Positions 62,727 through 64,000 of a stretch of 64,000 bases of DNA are shown here, piece after piece. Source of the stretch: Halomonas sp. A40-4 (GTDB lineage: Bacteria; Pseudomonadota; Gammaproteobacteria; Pseudomonadales; Halomonadaceae); assembly GCF_015767635.1 (NCBI RefSeq), contig NZ_CP065230.1:2046001-2110000 (forward strand), given 5' to 3'. The position numbers and the translations under genes are program-made. The notes under the pieces are model-generated. The model was given only the letters and a program-made list of their open reading frames with translations, was not told the DNA's origin and ran no database searches. Every line of letters starts with the position of its first letter. Within the stretch, counting starts at the first letter, position 1.

Positions 62727-63203
62727 ATGAGCGATCACGAACAGCCGCCATTGCCGCCTAATTCACGCCTAAGTGGCGATGCGCTGCCGCCTGTCGAGCA
62801 GCATGCACAACAGTACGAAACCGTGCGCAACGCCCACGAAACTGAACTGATCGAAGATTATGTGGAACTGATCGGGGATCTTTTGCGCCATCGTGGCGAA
62901 GCACGCGCGGCTGATATCGCCAGCCGCATGGCGGTTAGCCAGGCAACTGTATCGAAAATGATCCGACGTCTGAATGAGCTGGGGCTGGTAACGAGCCGTC
63001 CCTATCGGTCGCTCTTCTTGACTGAGGAAGGCCATAAAATGGCCGAAACCTCACGCGCACGTCATGATATTGTGCTGCATTTCCTGCGCGCCCTGGGCGT
63101 TCGCGACAACACCGCCCGCATTGATGCAGAGGGCATGGAGCATCACGTCAGCGATGAAACACTGGCCATCATGCGGCGTTTTACTGAAAAGCATCAGACA
63201 TAA
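62727..63203 (+). CDS. mntR: Manganese-responsive regulator MntR
   Basis: 158 aa, DtxR family. Winged helix: GEARAADIASRMAVSQATVSKMIRRL, then RPYRSLFLTEEGHKMAETSRARH. DAEGMEHHVSDE holds metal-binding Glu and His residues. Metal-dependent repressor of Mn uptake. ATG 62727 has no visible ribosome site, and if the -10 is right the mRNA leader is only about a dozen nt. No mntH is present in the window. Confidence 0.93.
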   Translation: MSDHEQPPLPPNSRLSGDALPPVEQHAQQYETVRNAHETELIEDYVELIGDLLRHRGEARAADIASRMAVSQATVSKMIRRLNELGLVTSRPYRSLFLTEEGHKMAETSRARHDIVLHFLRALGVRDNTARIDAEGMEHHVSDETLAIMRRFTEKHQT

Positions 63204-63233
63204 AACAGCCACTTCATTGTTTTTACGATTTTT

Positions 63234-63929
63234 TTACGACCTTGATACGGCTGAAAGCCGATTAACCTGGGCGATGTCACCATTCCAGATCATTTCCAGG
63301 TGAGTGGTCTGAATCATCTGCTTGACACGACGCGGCGTCATCAGCGCCCAACAGACACCTCCCTCGTGCCGCACCGAGTGATATCGCAGCCCCGTTCCAG
63401 TTGAACGACGTAATGCTTCGCCCAAGACCTGCGATGCCCGGTAATCATCAGCGCAATAGATGGGGTGGCTCGGTGCTAACACCAACCCATCTCGGCATCC
63501 CCCTTCATCGAACACACATTTCAGCCCTCTAAACACGAAGCGTTCATAGTGCAGCGACGGCACTTTTCGCCAGTACGCTTGCTGGTGATATTTTACTTCC
63601 GTAATCGCAGCAGTCAGTGAATCCGCGACATAGAGTACGCCAAAGCTGCCATCGCTAAAGCGCGAGCCATTAGGATTGACATGGGTAAACGGTGCGGTGG
63701 CATAAGAGCAGCCGCGAATGCCGAAGGGAATATCTTGAATTGGCAAAAGCCCCAAATCGCCAACCTCGTTTCGCAAGCGTGGATTGGTTAATGCCTGAAG
63801 CGCGTAGAGGGCTTCAAACTCCTCGGCATTGGCAACGTCGTCAAACAGCTCAATCGGTGGAAACTTGCTGTTGACCAGGCGGTAACTTTCCACCCGTTTT
63901 GCGGCACATGACGGCAGCTCGTCAGGCAT
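63234..63929 (-). CDS. RES-domain toxin, putative NAD+ phosphorylase
   Basis: 231 aa. RES fold with the three name-giving residues: Arg in GSRFSDGSFGVLYVAD, Glu in AAITEVKYHQQ and Ser in GLRYHSVRHEGG. Members such as MbcT degrade NAD+ and are held by a DUF2384-type antitoxin. ATG 63929 overlaps the stop of the upstream gene (TAATG), typical of toxin-antitoxin pairs; a GTG at 63935 is also possible. Length fits the family. Confidence 0.85.
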   Translation of the reverse strand: MPDELPSCAAKRVESYRLVNSKFPPIELFDDVANAEEFEALYALQALTNPRLRNEVGDLGLLPIQDIPFGIRGCSYATAPFTHVNPNGSRFSDGSFGVLYVADSLTAAITEVKYHQQAYWRKVPSLHYERFVFRGLKCVFDEGGCRDGLVLAPSHPIYCADDYRASQVLGEALRRSTGTGLRYHSVRHEGGVCWALMTPRRVKQMIQTTHLEMIWNGDIAQVNRLSAVSRS

Positions 63930-64000
63930 TACCACTGGGCACTCCGCAGGCTATCGATACGCTTGAAGGTCTCGTAAAGCGCGGCAAAATCACCGCTACT
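63929..64000 (-). CDS. Probable antitoxin of the RES toxin, C-terminal end only
   Basis: Twenty-three codons (ending DSLRSAQW, then TAA) remain; the start is beyond the window. Called by its overlap with the RES gene and frame coherence only. The family (likely DUF2384/Xre-type) cannot be confirmed from this fragment. Confidence 0.5.
   Translation of the reverse strand, partial: SSGDFAALYETFKRIDSLRSAQW

Overview
The window looks like a chromosomal segment of a moderately GC-rich gammaproteobacterium, most likely Halomonadaceae (Halomonas or a close relative). This is inferred from gene order and protein character, not from a database search. Pointers are an MvaT-type H-NS protein beside rpsA, a gyrA-serC-pheA-tyrA/aroA-cmk-rpsA series of the Pseudomonas kind, metG next to rnfABCDGE-nth, and accBC-prmA-dusB-fis-purH. 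I see no prophage, insertion sequence, integrase or CRISPR array. Almost everything is core genome, and the unusual content lies in a few signalling and accessory genes.

Layout. 1-1.5 kb: end of an AraC-type regulator, then mvaT. 1.5-11.2 kb, minus strand: gyrA, serC, pheA, fused tyrA-aroA, cmk and rpsA (aromatic amino acid and serine synthesis with replication and translation genes). 11.4-16.7 kb: a thioesterase, rdgC, a PlsC-like acyltransferase, a small unknown protein and metG. 16.7-24.2 kb: a frameshifted CHASE4-GGDEF gene whose end overlaps the start of the complete rnfABCDGE-nth operon. 24.2-25.3 kb: a homologue of the tRNA-queuosine mannosyltransferase family. 25.5-32.1 kb: a signalling module made of a single-domain response regulator, a membrane protein joining a degenerate histidine kinase to a DnaQ-like exonuclease, a small membrane protein and a sodium/solute-symporter-type histidine kinase, facing a DUF294 nucleotidyltransferase.

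32.1-38.5 kb: hlyU-like gene, argG, rnt, a PPi-type phosphofructokinase, a membrane-anchored PP2C/kinase fusion that has lost key catalytic residues in both domains, and ppa. 38.6-46.8 kb: dsbD, accBC, prmA, dusB-fis and purH. 46.8-51.1 kb: gabD, folE, srkA, comF and tRNA-Leu(UAG). 51.4-56.6 kb: an unknown membrane protein, an SDR, fxsA, groESL behind a sigma-32 promoter, and trmJ. 56.7-64 kb: a DJ-1/PfpI-type protein, an Na+/H+ antiporter-type protein divergent from a GntP-type permease, a K+ channel with a KefC-like antiporter, mntR, and a RES-type toxin gene whose probable antitoxin runs off the window.

How the genes work together. The first block carries chorismate towards phenylalanine and tyrosine and makes serine. 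The rnf genes encode the Na+/H+-linked ferredoxin:NAD+ oxidoreductase, with nth in the same unit. The 25.5-32.1 kb module resembles gene sets found near acetate uptake genes in other gammaproteobacteria, and its exonuclease-pseudokinase fusion and convergent nucleotidyltransferase are the best candidate here for an undescribed signalling system. The PPi-type phosphofructokinase and pyrophosphatase both act on pyrophosphate. The transporters and K+/Na+ systems near the right end fit a salt-adapted organism.
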